DNA of 21,820 nucleotides, taken from assembly GCA_002392835.1 (NCBI GenBank), contig DGHX01000049.1:9322-31141 (forward strand), given 5' to 3'. A model generated the notes under the pieces. It made no database searches. It was not told the origin of the DNA and saw only the letters and a list, made by a program, of their open reading frames with translations. A program made the translations under genes and the position numbers. Below, piece by piece: positions 16,977 to 21,820 of this stretch. Position 1 is the stretch's first letter, and each line of letters opens with the position of its first letter. This DNA comes from Prevotella sp. UBA3837. Lineage in GTDB: Bacteria > Bacteroidota > Bacteroidia > Bacteroidales > Bacteroidaceae.

Positions 16977-19921
16977 TTACTTCCTGACGACTTTCTTCAT
17001 GGTGCCGTCCTGCATCTTGTGGATAGTGATGCCCTTGGCATGGCCCTTGACCGCACGTCCGTTGAGGTCGTAGCTCTCAGCATTGAACGCTGAACGCTGA
17101 ATAGTGGCGATGCCGGTGACGACGTTGCTGCTGGTCAGCTGCACGGGAGCCTTGACTGAGCCGAGGCGCATGGTCGAGGTAACCGTCTGGTCGATGTCGA
17201 AGTACTCGCCGGTCAGCTCATTGTGCAGGCGGAACGTCACCTCTTCGCCACCGTCGGTATGGACGGTGATGAAGGCCAGGCCACGGTCGAAGGAGCCTTC
17301 GCCACGGCACTCGTCGCCGACGAATGCGCCGATGGTGTAGTCCTCAGGATTCTCCACATCGGCAAGGCTGGCCACCATGGTCATGTTACCAGCGAACTGC
17401 GTGTGGTCGTAGTGCCACACGCTGCGGCTCATGGCACGTGCTCCGGCGGCAGTCTCGTCGCCCTGCTCCATACCGCCGTAGGTTTCCATGGCGAAGGAGC
17501 AATACATGTCTTCATTGCCGGGGTTGTAGATGTAGTATCCCTGGCCCTTCTTTATCATCTTCAGTGTGCCTGTCCATTCGCCGCCAGACATTTCCACTGA
17601 GCCGTCGGCCTTCGACACGATGACCACGCCATCAGCAAAGTCCGTATTAGCAAAGGCATGCGCAATGGTGCGGTCGTAGAAGTAGGGCGAGCCCACCCAG
17701 TTCCAGCCGGGCATGAGTTCCAGATAAACGATCTCATTGACGTTTCCAGTGTAGAGATAGCTGTCCTTGGCGGCGCCCATCTTCACTTTGTACATCTGGT
17801 TCTGCTCGATACCTCCGTATAATTGCAGGTCAGGATTACTGTCCATCATCGAGCCCCAGAAGCCCCACGAGGGATCGTTGTAGAGCAGGTCGCTGTAGGT
17901 ACGGGCCTCAACGAGGTCGTTGCCGAAGAACTCAGGCAGCTGCTCGCCTGTCAGGCCGCCCCAGTTGTTGCTCTTCCACTGCCAGCCGCTCTGCAGCGAC
18001 ACTTTAGCAGGTGCCGTGAGCATCGCGGTCTCGTTGCCTACTATCTGGCCATTACTCTGTACGGTGACCACCCACTCGCCAGGCAGCGATGCCACATAGC
18101 TATAGGTGCCGTTGCCTGTGTTGGCGATGTCGAGCACATCCCACTCACCAAACTCACTGTTGAAAGCGTCGAGTGTAAAGTCGTCCCACGAGAAGGTGGC
18201 CGTAGCGGGGACGGGCGTCAGCGTGATCGTACCAATGGTGGGATCGTTGGCATCAGGCGTGATGGTAATCGTGAAGTGGTCGATGGCATCGGTGATGTTG
18301 ACGACAAACTGCACGCTGGCCGTCTGCTCAACGATGGTAGCGTCAGTGCCGTCGTAGTTGCTGTAGTCGTTCCAGCGCAGGGTAGCGCTGACGTTCGTCT
18401 CGCCAGACACCAGTGCATCAGTGGGGCTGGTGATGGTAAAGTATACACCGTTTACTGTCAGGCCACCTTCACCCGTGAACACGCCGCCAGTCTGCGTAGT
18501 GACTGTACCACGGGGACTGGTGTTCTGAGGTCCATAGGTAATGTTTCCGGCAATGGCATCTCCGGCCTCAGCAAGAGCCGTCTTACTGTCGATAACGAGC
18601 GGATCAGTTGTGGCAGCAATGGTCTTGGCGGGATTGAACACCTGGACGGTGACAAAGATGGGCCAGCGGTCGCCATCGATGCCATTGGGCGTGATGGCGA
18701 TGGTGGTAGTACCAGCCTGATTGGCCACGACAGAATTAGCAGCGATGGTGAACAGTGAGTTATCGACCTCGCTGATGGTGAAGGTCTTGTCGGCAACATC
18801 GTCGGGCAGGATGACCACACGTTCGGCCAGCCGCTGGTAGATATCGTCGCCCACATTACACTTGAACGTCACGTCCTCAGTGGGAGTCACATCATCGGCA
18901 CCCCAACGGAAAGCAGTCTCCGTAATGGGGACGATGATGTTGACGGTAATCCACGCGGGGCTGACAGGATAGAGCCTGGAGTTGTCCGCCTTCACGATAT
19001 AGGGGCGGATGCGGGTGGTGCCGCCCTTGATGGGCGTCCAGCTGCCCTGGTTCGTTTGGATATAAGTGGCATCCTCTATCTCCCAGAGCACCTCATCGGT
19101 GGCAGTGACAGGTACAAGGCTGTAGGCTTTATTATTGCCATTATTGAGCATGAAGTAGGTCAGTTCGCCTTCATCATTCTTATAGACATCGAATGTTGCA
19201 TTCTCGATGTTGATAGCCGTAGCATGCTGAATGACGGTGAAGGTGGTGCTGGCCAATATACCATGATTGCCATCCTTGCTGACCATAGAGATAAGCGCAG
19301 GGTCGGCAGTGACTTTCACGCCGGTGAGCACGTCGCCCTCGATGGTGGCGAACTCTTCATAGTTACCCAGATCCCAGGTGTAGTTTTCAGGCAGCTGGGC
19401 CCCAGTGGGAGTGACCACGATCTGGTCCAGCAGGTTGACGGTCTTTCCCACCTCTACCTCAAAGGGGTTGAAGGTAATCTGGGTGGGCAGGGTGGCCGTA
19501 AGCCGCACAAGGCCCGACGAGGGAGGATAGCCGTAGGTGTCGCCGTCGCTGCGGAAGGTGATGGCGGTAGAGGCGGTGAGCTCGAAGACATCCTGGTTTG
19601 CGTTGCTCAGCTTGAAGGTGATGGTCTTCCCTTCGTCAGAGACGCTGCCGTAGTTGCCAGGCACCTGGAACTGCAGGAACTGGGTGCCGTTCTGGTTTTT
19701 CAGAACGGAGGCATCGTTGTCCTGTACCACCAGGCGGCATTCGTCGCCCACGAACACGCCAATGGTGTAGTTACCGCCATAGACGGCACTACCGTTGCTG
19801 ACTTCAAGGCTGGCCAGGATGTTGGTGTAGCCCTGTGGCTGGTCGTTGTGTGTCACAACCGTCCATTGCGCCGAGGCCCCCATCGCTACGACCAGGAGCG
19901 CCAGCAGTGTAAATAGCTTTT

Positions 19922-19925
<4 letters not shown>
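16977..19925 (-). CDS. Secreted modular protein with two AFVGDECR domains, Ig-like repeats and sorting-like tail, 982 aa
   Basis: The signal peptide is MKKLFTLLALLVVAMGASA, cut before Q20. Residues about 33-145 form one copy of a domain centred on GVFVGDECR (56-64). A second, more complete copy lies at about 835-930 (GAFVGDECRG at 866-875, then EEVTFRLHNELTGEYFDID). Between them are several beta-rich Ig/BIG_2-like stretches (about 150-620) and a GWQW ... GWNWVGSPYF module (about 640-800). The C-terminus SYDLNGRAVKGHAKGITIHK followed by KKVVRK resembles a type A type IX secretion sorting tail, though the preceding strands are short, so this is tentative. The start overlaps the upstream gene's stop as ATGA, implying translational coupling. 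It is a longer paralogue of the 600 aa protein. It is probably a surface or secreted adhesin-like protein; no catalytic motif is seen. Confidence 0.9.
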
Positions 19926-21724
<1,799 letters not shown>

Positions 21725-21745
21725 ATTACTATAGTTTTAATAATT

Positions 21746-21799
21746 CAAGTTTCGCATTCGCTCCGCTCGAGCTTGCTCGCTTCGCTTGCGAAGAACTTG
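21746..21799. repeat. Long imperfect inverted repeat upstream of the 600 aa gene
   Basis: CAAGT-TTCGCA (21746-21756) pairs with TGCGAA-GA-ACTTG (21787-21799), giving 11 pairs with a two-base bulge. The interior is rich in GCTC/GAGC words, including the palindrome GCTCGAGC and the small hairpin GAGC-TT-GCTC arms. It sits 22 bases upstream of the start codon, so it could be a 5' UTR hairpin, an upstream terminator, or a dispersed intergenic repeat. No promoter of the Bacteroidota TAnnTTTG type is clear between it and the gene. Confidence 0.55.
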
Positions 21800-21800
21800 G

Positions 21801-21820
21801 GGGAGTTAAAGGGAGTTAGG
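21801..21820. repeat. 10-bp direct repeat GGGAGTTAAA / GGGAGTTAGG at the window edge
   Basis: Two adjacent copies of a 10-base unit differing at one position. The tract reaches the last base of the window and may continue beyond it. It borders the inverted repeat at 21746-21799. Confidence 0.5.

Overview
The window looks like a chromosome segment from a Bacteroidota bacterium, most likely a Prevotella-like member of Bacteroidales. Reasons: short lipoprotein signals and signal peptides ending in Ala|Gln, gene starts preceded by A/T-rich leaders rather than Shine-Dalgarno sequences, giant secreted beta-rich proteins, fibronectin III and BIG_2-like folds, a DVNGDGT calcium-binding C-terminus, tails of the YDLNGR / YDLQGR...KKVV type, and simple 7-bp repeats inside coding sequence. 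The species assignment is inference. Every convincing gene lies on the minus strand, so the window reads right to left, and nothing points to a plasmid, phage, transposase, RNA gene or CRISPR array.

Transcription unit 1 (21724 to 16977) holds two paralogous secreted proteins of 600 and 982 aa that overlap by ATGA. Each has a signal peptide, an N-terminal and a C-terminal copy of a domain centred on the motif AFVGD(E/Q)CR, a central 'GWQW / GWNW' module, and a short C-terminal sorting-like tail. The 600 aa gene contains two runs of 7-bp tandem repeats inside its reading frame. The unit ends in a 12-bp perfect hairpin (16929-16961).

Transcription unit 2 (16892 to about 44) is a tight series of six genes: an outer-membrane beta-barrel (592 aa), a giant secreted protein (about 2964 aa) whose N-terminus resembles the TANFOR-type domain, a secreted fibronectin III-repeat protein (746 aa), a BIG_2-like lipoprotein (266 aa), a large lipoprotein of unknown function (893 aa), and a small secreted EF-hand/dockerin-like protein with an apparent one-base frameshift after its signal peptide. 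Gaps between genes are 11 to 60 bases, consistent with one operon. All products are predicted to leave the cytoplasm. My reading is that the barrel, giant protein and FN3 protein form a conserved Bacteroidota surface module of unknown function, with the two lipoproteins and the EF-hand protein as lineage-specific accessories.

Small-scale features include: G/C-rich palindromes (CCCTC...GAGGG) lying in frame within the signal peptides of two different genes; a seven-codon mini-ORF with its own strong Shine-Dalgarno sequence between the FN3 gene and the BIG_2 lipoprotein gene; and an imperfect palindrome plus a direct repeat upstream of the first gene. No stretch longer than 300 bases lacks a gene. 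Positions 1-43 and the short spacers not listed show nothing recognisable.
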